64,000 nucleotides of DNA from contig CAVBJJ010000001.1 of NCBI GenBank assembly GCA_963595735.1, positions 62,001-126,000 of the forward strand. Reading direction: 5' to 3'. The stretch is from CALWOS01 sp963595735. GTDB taxonomy: Bacteria; Bacillota; Clostridia; Oscillospirales; Oscillospiraceae. This document shows, in pieces, positions 52,792 through 62,100 of this stretch. The translations under genes and the position numbers were made by a program. The notes beneath the pieces are model-generated. The model saw only the letters and a program-made list of their open reading frames with translations, made no database searches and had not been told where the DNA came from. Each line of letters opens with the position of its first letter. Within the stretch, counting starts at the first letter, position 1.

Positions 52792-53933
52792 GCCATATCC
52801 CGTTCCATCCGGTACAGAGTCCCGCAGGCGCCGGGCGCCTGCCCGACCTCCACAAAGCCGTTGCGCTGATAAAACGCCCGGGCGGCGGTGTTTTCCTCCG
52901 CCACATACAGCCCCAGCTTATTCCGTCCCAGACGGCGATAGGTGGAAAGGCACTGCCCCAGCAGCTGCACGGCAAAGCCCTTGCCCCGGAGCTTTTCCGT
53001 TAAGTAAAACAGGCTGATCCAGCCCACGCCCGCCTGGGCTTCCCGCTGGGGATCCAGGTGCAGCAGCCCCACAGGCTCCGCGCCCATGCAGGCAAAGAGA
53101 ATGGCCTCCGGGTCCTTTTTCTCGTCCTCCAGCGCCATTTCCCAATAGCTTTCCGCCGCAAAACCGGACAGATCGCCGTGGGCGCAGCGCCAGCTGTCCG
53201 CATAAAAGTCCAGATACTGCCGTGCGTCTTTCGTGGGATCCAGCGGACGGAAGTTGAGGTTGCAGCTGTCCACCCCGCTGATGTTTTTCCACCAGCTCTG
53301 CCGGGCAAAGGGGCTGAGCGCGGCGGGGAGATGGCTGTTGTCGTTATAGCGAACCACATGCAGCTTTTCCCCATCCCAGGAGAGGATGTGGACGGAGGTG
53401 TTGTCGCCGTGGGGGATACTGGGCGTTTCCTGGGAGGGGATATCCAGCAGCCGGCACAGCAGGGTGCGGATGGCCATGCCATGGCTGACCACGGCGATGG
53501 TCTGGCCGTCATGGCGTTTTGCCAGCTCCGTTACGCAATCCAACATCCGGTCGCCCAGCTGTCCAAAGGTCTCCGCCCCCGGCACGATCCAACGCTCCGG
53601 ATCGGCGGAAAAGCACTTGACCAGCTCCGGCGTATCCCGCTCCATATTGCCCCAGGGCTGATCCTCCCAGGCGCCCATACGCAGCTCCCGCAGGCGGGGA
53701 TCCAGCTGCAATTGCAGTTCCGGATGGGTGCGGGTGATGGCGCCGGCTGTGGTGCGGGTGCGCAGCAGGTCGCTGGAATACAGCGCGTCCAGGTGGACAT
53801 TGCGGAAGCGCTCGGTCAGCGCGTCGATCTGCTGCATACCCCGCGCGGTGACGCAGGCGTCAAACTGCCCCTGGCAGCGGCGGTAGAGATTGCCCTCCGC
53901 CTCGGCGTGACGGATCATATAGATGGTGGTCAT
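52788..53933 (-). CDS. Fusion of histidine phosphatase and GNAT acetyltransferase
   Basis: 381 residues. The N-terminal half (1 to about 200) is a phosphoglycerate-mutase-like histidine phosphatase: MIRHAEAEGNLYRR with the catalytic RHAE at 8-11, SSDLLRT and VVSHGMAIR (near 148). The C-terminal half (about 225-381) is a GNAT domain with WISLFYLTEKLRGKGFAVQLL and ARAFYQRNGFVEVG. The two halves have a clean linker, so this looks like a real two-domain protein. The substrate is unknown. AGAAGGAG precedes the ATG. Confidence 0.88.
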   Translation of the reverse strand: MTTIYMIRHAEAEGNLYRRCQGQFDACVTARGMQQIDALTERFRNVHLDALYSSDLLRTRTTAGAITRTHPELQLQLDPRLRELRMGAWEDQPWGNMERDTPELVKCFSADPERWIVPGAETFGQLGDRMLDCVTELAKRHDGQTIAVVSHGMAIRTLLCRLLDIPSQETPSIPHGDNTSVHILSWDGEKLHVVRYNDNSHLPAALSPFARQSWWKNISGVDSCNLNFRPLDPTKDARQYLDFYADSWRCAHGDLSGFAAESYWEMALEDEKKDPEAILFACMGAEPVGLLHLDPQREAQAGVGWISLFYLTEKLRGKGFAVQLLGQCLSTYRRLGRNKLGLYVAEENTAARAFYQRNGFVEVGQAPGACGTLYRMERDMA

Positions 53934-54060
53934 GGGAAAACTCCTTCTGCCCCGGAGATACCGCCGAGGCGCTGTGTTCTATGTTTTCCATTGTACCGCT
54001 TTTTGGGCCGTTTGGCAATCTGAAAAAACCACATTTGCCCGGATTACAGGGAGCTGCAGC

Positions 54061-54105
54061 AAAAAACGGCATAGCCTGTCGGACGCAAGCTATGCCGTAT
54101 TCTTT
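54061..54105 (-). terminator. Terminator of the DUF4430/SLH gene at 54151
   Basis: CGGCATAGC (54067-54075) pairs with GCTATGCCG (54089-54097); TTTTTT follows on the minus strand, and T7 on the plus strand makes it bidirectional. Confidence 0.85.
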
Positions 54106-54150
54106 TTTTGCCGCTTTCCTCCTGACGCAAATGCGAACCGGGAAAACCGC

Positions 54151-57100
54151 TTATTTTTCTGTTTGTTCTGCCTGCATTCCCTGCCAGATCAGATACAGCA
54201 TTTTGGCGGATTCCGCGCGGCTTGCATTCTCTGCAGGGGCAAAGCGCTTGTTTTCCTTGCCGTTGATAATGCCGGCTTTTTGGATCGCGCGGACAGAATC
54301 CACTGCCCAATCGGCAATGTCCTCTTGATCGGCAAAGGCTTCTGCCGCGTTCTGTTCCAGCAGCGTGTATTTTTTATATTCGGCATAACGCACCAGCATA
54401 ACCGCCATTTCCTGCCGTGTTATCTTGTTTTCGGGGGCAAATGTGGTTTCCGTCAGCCCCTTGGTGATCTGCTTCTCTGCTGCCCAGGCCACGCTTTGCG
54501 CATACCAGCTGTCTGCTGCCACATCCCGGAATTTCTCGCCTGCGGCAGGCAAGGTGTCGCCGCTCATTCTGGCAAGGATCGTGACAAATTCCGCTCTTGT
54601 AATATCCGCATCGGGCAAGAATTCATCGGCGGAGGTGCCGTTGACGATTTTGGCTTTTGCCAGCGGATTGATATATTGCGCTGCCCAGAATCGATTGTTT
54701 ACATCCTTGAAGATCTCATAGTCCCTGTCGGGCGTGTCGGGGGTATCCGGCTTGGTCGGCTGATCGGGAACCGTTGTTCCGCCTCCACCGCCTCCGCCGC
54801 CAGTGGTGCCGGAGGGATCGACATCATCCGCTTCCAGCCAACGGTCGGGATACTGCGGAATGCTGCCCTCGTAGGAGGTCTCTTTCTGGTAGTCGTCAAC
54901 ATAGTGCCAAATGATAATATCGCGGTCTTTCAGCTTGTATTCTTTTAAGCCCAGGTTGGGATGATCGCCGTTTATGGTGTACATCCAGCCACTGTTTTGC
55001 CCGTTGGTGAATTCGCCAAGCCAGTAGCCGCCAAGACTGCTCGGCGCCTGAATTTTGGAAACATAGTTGTTTTCGGCGCCGACATATTCCATCCCCGCCT
55101 TGTCCAGGACAGCCGTGAACACATCATACACCGTGGCGGGCGCTGCGACCGTGACTTTCTTGGTCGCGATCCATGTGACATACTTCCCATGATCGGTGAT
55201 ATCCGTGTGCTTCGTGTCGCCAATCAGGCGGAAAGTCACGGTAATGGTCGCGGTGTCTCCGCTGTCGCCTCCGCCGCCCTGGCTGCTGCCGATGACCTTG
55301 ACCGTGCAGTAGGTGTAGGTCAGCAGATTTCTGCCTTGGGCATCGGTTTTTACCGCCGTAATGGTGTTTTGCCCCGCAGCGGTAAAGGTCAGCTCCACCC
55401 TGCCGTTGCTGTCCGTGGTTTTGCCGCTGTCCTTGCCGTTGATGTAAACCCTGGCGTTGGCACAGCCCACTGCCGCAGAGCCGTCGTTTTTCACCGGCAC
55501 TGCAAGCAAGGTCAGTTGCGCCTTTTCGCCTGCCTTCACTTCCGTTACGGTGCTCTGCCATTTGGCGTGCTGCATATCCGGATAGTCGGGATTGTAATAA
55601 TACTCGATCTGGTCTCCGTCATATACCAGCGTCTCGGCAGGATCGACGGTTTTGCCGTTCACCTCGCATACCCAACCGGCATTTTCGCCGCAGTCTGAGG
55701 GAACCTTGTTATCCTTCGGCGTCAAAACGCCGCCCACGCAGGTGAAATCAATTTGTGTTGCGCTGCTGTAATACGCGTCAATTATGGCGTGCAAAGCCGT
55801 GTAGCCGCCGTAATTGTAGTCAACATAGCGCTGGGTTTCCAGATTGGCCGGCTCCGCTTGTATGGGGAGATCGCTGATATTGCACAAAAGATGATCGACC
55901 GCTGTGGAAATCACATTGACTTTTCCGCTTTGCTGCGGCAAGGCCTGCATATCCGGTACTGCAACGGTGTTTTCCTGCCCGGCGCTTACGGTAAAGGGAA
56001 TTTTCTGGCTGTAATAGCCCTGCTTTTCGGCATAGTAGACATAGTCGCCGGGATAGAGGTCGCAGGAGCCGTTCTCCACGGTCGTCTTGCCTGTGCCGTC
56101 TGCTTTTTTGATGTAATTGACAGCGGCGCTGTCCGCATTGGTAAAGCTAACGGTCTGCGGGCCGGCCTCTCGGGTCACGCGAACGGTGTAGGTCAGGGTC
56201 TCGCTGCCCTTGGCGCACTGGATCTGGATGGTATTGGAGCCCTCTTTGAGCTGGATCGCCTGAGAAATGTTGTCCGTCCCAACCACGGCGCCATTGACCC
56301 TGACCTCTGTTGTCTGATCGCCCTCCGTCATGGGTTTGGTGGAAAAGCGAATCTCAGAAACACTGTTGGGCACGGTCGCGGAATAGTTCTGTTCCGTTCC
56401 GATAAAGCCAACGCCGAAATCCAGGGTTTTTGTGTCGTTTCCGTCCTTGTAGGAAACAGGATCGGCAAACAGCTTTCCGCTGATCGGCGTGCAGTCATCG
56501 GGGTTCGGTATCACGATCTCCAGCTTTTCCAAAAACGGTTTTGTGCCGTAATACGAGCTGCCCGTGTCGCAGACGCGGATACAATAGGATTTTGCATAGC
56601 CCTTTTCGGGATCCTTGGGGCTTACGACAAGTTCAATATATGTGATGTCATCGTTTTTGCTGAACCGTTTGCTTTTGCCCTCTTGCCCGATCTTCATGGC
56701 TCCGACATTGGCCGTGGGGTAGTTTTCCGTCCAATAACGCATATACAGGTTTACATTATTGGCGTTTTCCGGCATGATGTTGTAGACCAGGCTGCGGAAA
56801 TTGGTGTCGGTAGACTTTAGGCTTGTAATCAGGTTACCGGGCAATTCCTCCCCGTCTGCCAGTTTTTTGTAAGTGATCGTATCGGAGTCCAGGGAAAGCT
56901 TGGGAGACACGCCGTCCAGGTACCGCAAGGATGTATAATCATATTTTGCCTGCTGGTCTTCATCGGATTTGCCAGCCACGGTGAAGGTGATATCCGGCAG
57001 CGTGCACAAGTACCCGTTAAAGGAAACACCGGAGTCGCCGCCGTTGTAAGAGGTGGCCATGCCGCCCTTTGTGAGTACACGGTGTGCTTTCATGCTTTCA

Positions 57101-58935
57101 CCGATGACTGAGCCGTGAATTTTACCGCCTTTCAGGGTAAAGGTTCCCGGTTCGGTTGCGGTATAGGTGATGGTGTTCACTTTGCGGATGGCATATTGGG
57201 TGTGGGTGCTGTCCATCTGCATACCGTTCAGATCGTATTGTATCCAAATATCGGCCGGATAACCGGGGTTATAGATGGCTCCCAGCTTAGGCAGGGGCAT
57301 CATCAAGCCCTCAAAGCTGATCTCCACCGTGTCGCCGGGGCGGATCTGGTTGTCGGTGTTCATGTTCACGGTTTTATCGTAAACTGTGACATCCAGACCG
57401 TAGGCACGAACTGCAAAGTACCGAACCGAGCTGCCGGCTTTCATTTCGATGATGTTATACCCATCATACAGATCCACTGTGAAGCTGCCGTCCTCGTTGG
57501 CCTCATAGCTTGTCCAGTCGCTGTCTTTTTCAAAATCATCCCGCAGGAAGTTTTGCACGCGAACACGGATGTCTTTATCGGCTTCGGGGGTAAATGTGTA
57601 TTCGGCGTGGTCGTCCACTTTTTGGCCGTTTTGGGTGCGGTTGTAATAAATCGTGTCAAATTCCGACTGGTTGATATGCGGTGTGATCTTTGTGGAGTTG
57701 TCGGGATCAACATTGACAATGATCGGCGGGATATTTTCGTCCCAGATGGCGCTGTAAACGATGCTGCCGCCGCCACTGCTTTCCCAATCCAATGCGTCAT
57801 AGGTGATTTTGATCACGCTGATACCAGGCTTGACCGCCTGTACCAGCCCTTCTTCATCCACAGTAACGGAATCGCCGCACACTACCTCATAATGATAATC
57901 GGGGTCAACATAGTAGTTGCCTGTGATGGAGTTGATGGCCTGCCAGTCTCTGTGCAGGAAAAATTCAAAGGTCTCGCCTGTTTGCAGCTCCAAATATTTG
58001 CTGTCGTTGACATTGGTCAGCACATTGGCATTGAAAAAGGCCTGCGAAATATCTTTCCTCTGCTGCTTGGGGTTGTCCTGCAAATCGTCGATGACCAGCT
58101 CCGTCTCGGCATATTTGCTCGGCTGGATGGTTCTGGCTTTCTTTACTTTCCCGGCTTGATGAATTTCATAATGCACCATAGCGTTGGGCAAAACGAAGTT
58201 ATAGGTGTCATACTCTTCGCCCTCACTCAGGAGACTGCCCTCGATGTATTCCAAAGGCCGGTAGAACTTTACTCTGTGGCAGAATATAATATCGGCGCCG
58301 TGAGGAACCTTTACATTAACAGAAATCTTTTTAGCAACGACAAACGAGCCGCTGTCGGAAAGGTTCATACTGCCGAAGCCGTCGACAGTGGGAGAGGGGT
58401 TCACCCAAACATCGCCATTGCTGCCCCAGTATGTGCTGTCGGCAGGGATAAACGCGTATTGATAGTTGTCGCTTCCTCCGCAGGCGGGGACTACAAAGGA
58501 TTGCTTGCTCTTGCCGCACTCGTAGACGATGTCGTTTTTGCCCGTCAGGGTAATGTAGTAATCAATTTTGTCTTTATTGGTGGGGTTGGGAAACACCAGA
58601 TTGCGCAGAACAAAGGATTGATGGTCTTTGTCCACAACAAGCTGGCCGTTACCGATGCTCTGCCCCTCGGTATTATAGCATTTATAGGTGTAGTTTCCGT
58701 CAGTCAGAGATAACTGCTTGCAGGTGTAGTTTCCGTCCTTTGGCAGATTTTCCGCTGTCAGCTCTTTGTTGTTCTGGTCGTAAAAAACCGTGGTGAAATT
58801 GCCGGTTTTTACCGTAACATCATATGTTTCGCTGTCTGCCCGCGCTGTGAAGCCAAGGCAGGCCAGGATCGCCGCCAGTATGAGCAGCAAAAATGCCGCC
58901 CGCAATACTTTGGGCTGGCGCAATTGCGATGTCAT
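54151..58935 (-). CDS. Giant SLH surface protein with cadherin-like sandwich and two DUF4430-type modules
   Basis: 1594 residues. The signal peptide is 1-34 (LLLILAAILACLGFTARA). A long beta-rich N-terminal part follows, then a cadherin-like beta-sandwich (about 845-925, SNTIQIQCAKG...YTVRVTRE), a divergent DUF4430-like module (about 1025-1125, AGWVCEVNGKTVDPAE), an Ig-like module, a clear DUF4430 (about 1222-1345, SGWMYTINGDHPNLG then LKDRDIIIWHYVDDY), a Gly/Pro linker, and three SLH repeats (about 1405-1590). Unlike the one at 2331 it has no riboswitch in its short leader. AGGAGG precedes the ATG. AT content is higher than in the housekeeping genes. Confidence 0.87.
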   Translation of the reverse strand: MTSQLRQPKVLRAAFLLLILAAILACLGFTARADSETYDVTVKTGNFTTVFYDQNNKELTAENLPKDGNYTCKQLSLTDGNYTYKCYNTEGQSIGNGQLVVDKDHQSFVLRNLVFPNPTNKDKIDYYITLTGKNDIVYECGKSKQSFVVPACGGSDNYQYAFIPADSTYWGSNGDVWVNPSPTVDGFGSMNLSDSGSFVVAKKISVNVKVPHGADIIFCHRVKFYRPLEYIEGSLLSEGEEYDTYNFVLPNAMVHYEIHQAGKVKKARTIQPSKYAETELVIDDLQDNPKQQRKDISQAFFNANVLTNVNDSKYLELQTGETFEFFLHRDWQAINSITGNYYVDPDYHYEVVCGDSVTVDEEGLVQAVKPGISVIKITYDALDWESSGGGSIVYSAIWDENIPPIIVNVDPDNSTKITPHINQSEFDTIYYNRTQNGQKVDDHAEYTFTPEADKDIRVRVQNFLRDDFEKDSDWTSYEANEDGSFTVDLYDGYNIIEMKAGSSVRYFAVRAYGLDVTVYDKTVNMNTDNQIRPGDTVEISFEGLMMPLPKLGAIYNPGYPADIWIQYDLNGMQMDSTHTQYAIRKVNTITYTATEPGTFTLKGGKIHGSVIGESMKAHRVLTKGGMATSYNGGDSGVSFNGYLCTLPDITFTVAGKSDEDQQAKYDYTSLRYLDGVSPKLSLDSDTITYKKLADGEELPGNLITSLKSTDTNFRSLVYNIMPENANNVNLYMRYWTENYPTANVGAMKIGQEGKSKRFSKNDDITYIELVVSPKDPEKGYAKSYCIRVCDTGSSYYGTKPFLEKLEIVIPNPDDCTPISGKLFADPVSYKDGNDTKTLDFGVGFIGTEQNYSATVPNSVSEIRFSTKPMTEGDQTTEVRVNGAVVGTDNISQAIQLKEGSNTIQIQCAKGSETLTYTVRVTREAGPQTVSFTNADSAAVNYIKKADGTGKTTVENGSCDLYPGDYVYYAEKQGYYSQKIPFTVSAGQENTVAVPDMQALPQQSGKVNVISTAVDHLLCNISDLPIQAEPANLETQRYVDYNYGGYTALHAIIDAYYSSATQIDFTCVGGVLTPKDNKVPSDCGENAGWVCEVNGKTVDPAETLVYDGDQIEYYYNPDYPDMQHAKWQSTVTEVKAGEKAQLTLLAVPVKNDGSAAVGCANARVYINGKDSGKTTDSNGRVELTFTAAGQNTITAVKTDAQGRNLLTYTYCTVKVIGSSQGGGGDSGDTATITVTFRLIGDTKHTDITDHGKYVTWIATKKVTVAAPATVYDVFTAVLDKAGMEYVGAENNYVSKIQAPSSLGGYWLGEFTNGQNSGWMYTINGDHPNLGLKEYKLKDRDIIIWHYVDDYQKETSYEGSIPQYPDRWLEADDVDPSGTTGGGGGGGGTTVPDQPTKPDTPDTPDRDYEIFKDVNNRFWAAQYINPLAKAKIVNGTSADEFLPDADITRAEFVTILARMSGDTLPAAGEKFRDVAADSWYAQSVAWAAEKQITKGLTETTFAPENKITRQEMAVMLVRYAEYKKYTLLEQNAAEAFADQEDIADWAVDSVRAIQKAGIINGKENKRFAPAENASRAESAKMLYLIWQGMQAEQTEK

Positions 58936-59042
58936 GAAATTCCTCCTTCATGGATTTGCAGCTTGCTTTTTATACATTCTCCGGTGGCGTTTGCCGGTTT
59001 TTGCGCGCAAAGCACCCGGCCGCCGGTGTTCGCAAATATCAC

Positions 59043-59072
59043 GGAAACCGCAGCGTGATAACTGCGGTTTCC
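59043..59072 (-). other. Hairpin after the 59112 gene, possible weak terminator
   Basis: GGAAACCGCAG (59043-59053) pairs with CTGCGGTTTCC (59062-59072). No clear T run follows on the minus strand, so read-through into the next SLH gene is possible. Confidence 0.45.
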
Positions 59073-59111
59073 GCTGAAAAAGCTTTGGGAAAACGCTTTT
59101 TCAGGTATGGC

Positions 59112-62100
59112 TTACTTCTGATCGATGCTGAGAAAGCGCTGCAGCATGGTTGCAACTTCGGCTCTGGTCGCTTCACCCTGGGGGTTAATGCTGCCGTTGT
59201 CGCCCTGGATGATACCGCTGCCCACTGCCCAGACGATGGCTTCTTTTGCCCAATCGCCGACCTTGGCATGATCGGTGAACTGTGCAAGGTCGCCCTGCTT
59301 GCTCACATCATATTTTTTGAATTGTGCATAACGATAGAGCATGGCTGCCAGCTGCTCGCGGGAAATGTTGTCGTCGGGCGCGAATTTGTTTTCGCCAACA
59401 CCGTTTACCAGCTTGGCGCCGGCCGCCCAGTTGACGCCCTCGGCGTACCAGGCGTCTGCTTTCACATCGACAAAGCCAGCCGCGGCTGCGCCCTCGGGCT
59501 GATTTTCCATTCTGTAAAGCACCGTCGCCAGCATTGCTCTTGTCATTTTGCCGTCCGGCTCAAATGTCGTTTCGGTCACACCGTTGAACAGACCCTTTTC
59601 CACGGTAAAGAGGATCGCGTCCTTACCCCAGTGGTCTGCGATGTCGGTAAAGCCGCCAACGGTCGTTTGCTTCTTTTCAAAGGTAACAACGACCTTGTCC
59701 TTGGCCGTCAAGCCGCTCAGGGAGGTGACCGCGCCCTTGGAGACGCCGTTGACCGTTACATCCTTTACCACATAGCCGTCGTTGGCCTTGATGGTGACAT
59801 TGCCCTTTTCATCCGCGCTTGCGGTGCCGCCCTCGCCAACTGTCAGCTGGGGCTTGTTGCTTACCACGGCGCTACCGCCGCCACCGCCACCGCCGCCTGC
59901 GGTGCTGCCAAAGGCTTTGATCACTGCCGTTGCGGTTTCGGAGGCCAAGGTGTCCTCCGTCTCCACAATGCGAACCAGATAGGTTCCGGGCGCCAAATTA
60001 CTGATTTCTTCCGTGTTGGCGGGAACCTTGTTGTAGCTGAATGCGTCCGCCAGCTTATACTCATAGCTGACCGCGGGATCCAGACCTGTGATCTTGCCGT
60101 TGTCGGCATCTTTGGCGGTTTCGTTCACCGCGGTCACCGCAGGTGCAGCCGGAGCTGCTTTTTTGGTGATGGCGGGAACCGCCGCCACCAGTTTGCCGGC
60201 GTAGCCCTCTGCGGTCACCGTTACCCAAACCGATTTTGCATTCAAAAGGTCAACTGTGGGCTGGTACTCGGCGTTCGTGGCGCCCTCAATATCCGAATCC
60301 GTGACGCTGCTGCCTCTGTACTGCCACTGATATTGCAGCGTGCAGCCCTCGGGCGCACCCGTGACTTCCGCTTTCAGCGTGCTGCCGACGCTGCCGTCGC
60401 CAACGACCTTAACGCTGCCTGTGATGTACTTCACATTGCCGTTGTATTCGGGAACATCAACGGCTGCGGGGCTGCTTGCGCGCACCCCTGCCGTCTCGGC
60501 ATAACGAACATTATATGTGCCTGTGGCAAGGCCGGTGATTTCTGTGCTGCCGGCGGGCACCGCAATGTATTCCTCCGCGTCCTTGACGCAGTATTCATAA
60601 TTTCTGTCCGCTTTCAGGCCAAGGATTCTGCCGTCCGTGCCGTTTTCTGTGGTGGGCGCAAAACCGCTCAGCCCCAGCGGCGCAAGAGTGGCGTAGGCTC
60701 TTTCCACTACTCTTGTTGCCATGATGGTACCCTTGTAGCCCTTGGCGGAAATTGCAGCTGTAATATATTTTCCCGCCATATCTTCGGTGAGCAGGAGATA
60801 GCGGTTGGTTGCGCCTTCGATGTTGACTGCATCGGAGCCGTCTTCCTTTTCGCCGATCTTCCACTGGTAGGAAAGCTGTGCGCCATACGGCGTGTTGTAA
60901 GGATCGGCGGTGATATAGGTGTTTTCACTGTAGTTGACATCGCTGCCGGGAATGTCCACATAGCCGCACATATTGCCGGGAACATTGACCGTAACGCTGC
61001 AGGACGGAATGCTGTCCTCGGTCTGGGCAAAGCGCACTTCGTAGTTATCGCTTTCCAGACCCTTGATCTCCGTGCTGCCGGCGGGCACTGCAATGTACTT
61101 TGCCGTTCTGTCGGCGCAGGAACGATATTCATACAGCTTGTCTTTGCTCAGACCCGTGATCTTGCCCGTCTGCCCTTTCAGGCCTGTGGGCGCTGCTGTA
61201 AGCTCGTCCGAACGCTGGCCTTTCAAAATGGGATAGCCGTTGTTGACATTGCTGGTATCCTGCACAAAGGCATCGCCCAGCTTTGCCGCAAAGGCCGCGG
61301 ACTTCATTTCCTTTTCCGGAACGGCGGCGCCTGCCGCGTTGCCGTTGGGTGTGGCCTGAATATAGGTGCTGTCCAGATAATAGCAGTTGCTTGCCGCGGC
61401 GTTATCATCACCGAACAGGCCGCCATTTTTCCAGTTTACATAACGCATCATGCCGGCATTGTAGCAGTTTTCCACCGTGATCGTACTTCTATAGGGATTG
61501 GCATTCCCGATCAAAGCACCGCTTCTGACATCGCCCACATTGCCTTTGGGATGGCGTTCCAGAGAGCCAATATTGTAGCAATTTTTCACCGTGGTTTTTG
61601 CATCGTTCCGGGTCTGGCCGATAATACCGCCTGTGGAAGCGCCCAAATTGACAATGGTACCGCTGTTGAAGCAGTATTCAATAGTGCAGCCGTTTTTGTT
61701 GGCAGCAACGGCCGTGATGCCGCCTGTGTCACCGGTGGCATAAATGGTGCCATAGTTATAGCAATTGATGATCGCGGACTCGGTGGTGCTGTCTTTGCAG
61801 CAAGAAGCAATGCCGCCGAAGTTAGCATATGACCAGGTGTTTGTCTGCGTGATCGTGCCGCGGTATGTGCAGTCTTTTACAACGCCGTAGTTGGGACCGC
61901 AAATGCCGCCCACTTCGTTGTATCCGTCCGTACCGTAAGCCTTACCGTCTACATAGCACTCCATGTCCACGGAGCTGTGGCAGTTTTCAATGGTGCCGTA
62001 GTTATACACGGCTATGCTGCCCATATAGGTACCGAATGTATACCCGCTAATGCTGAGGTTTTTGATCGTACCCTGGTTGCCGCCGAACAAGCCCACGCTT

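Noticed and set aside
58950..61832. 960-codon plus-strand frame opposite the right-hand SLH gene
   Set aside because: It is a mirror of the repeat-rich minus frame, with no start signal or domain.
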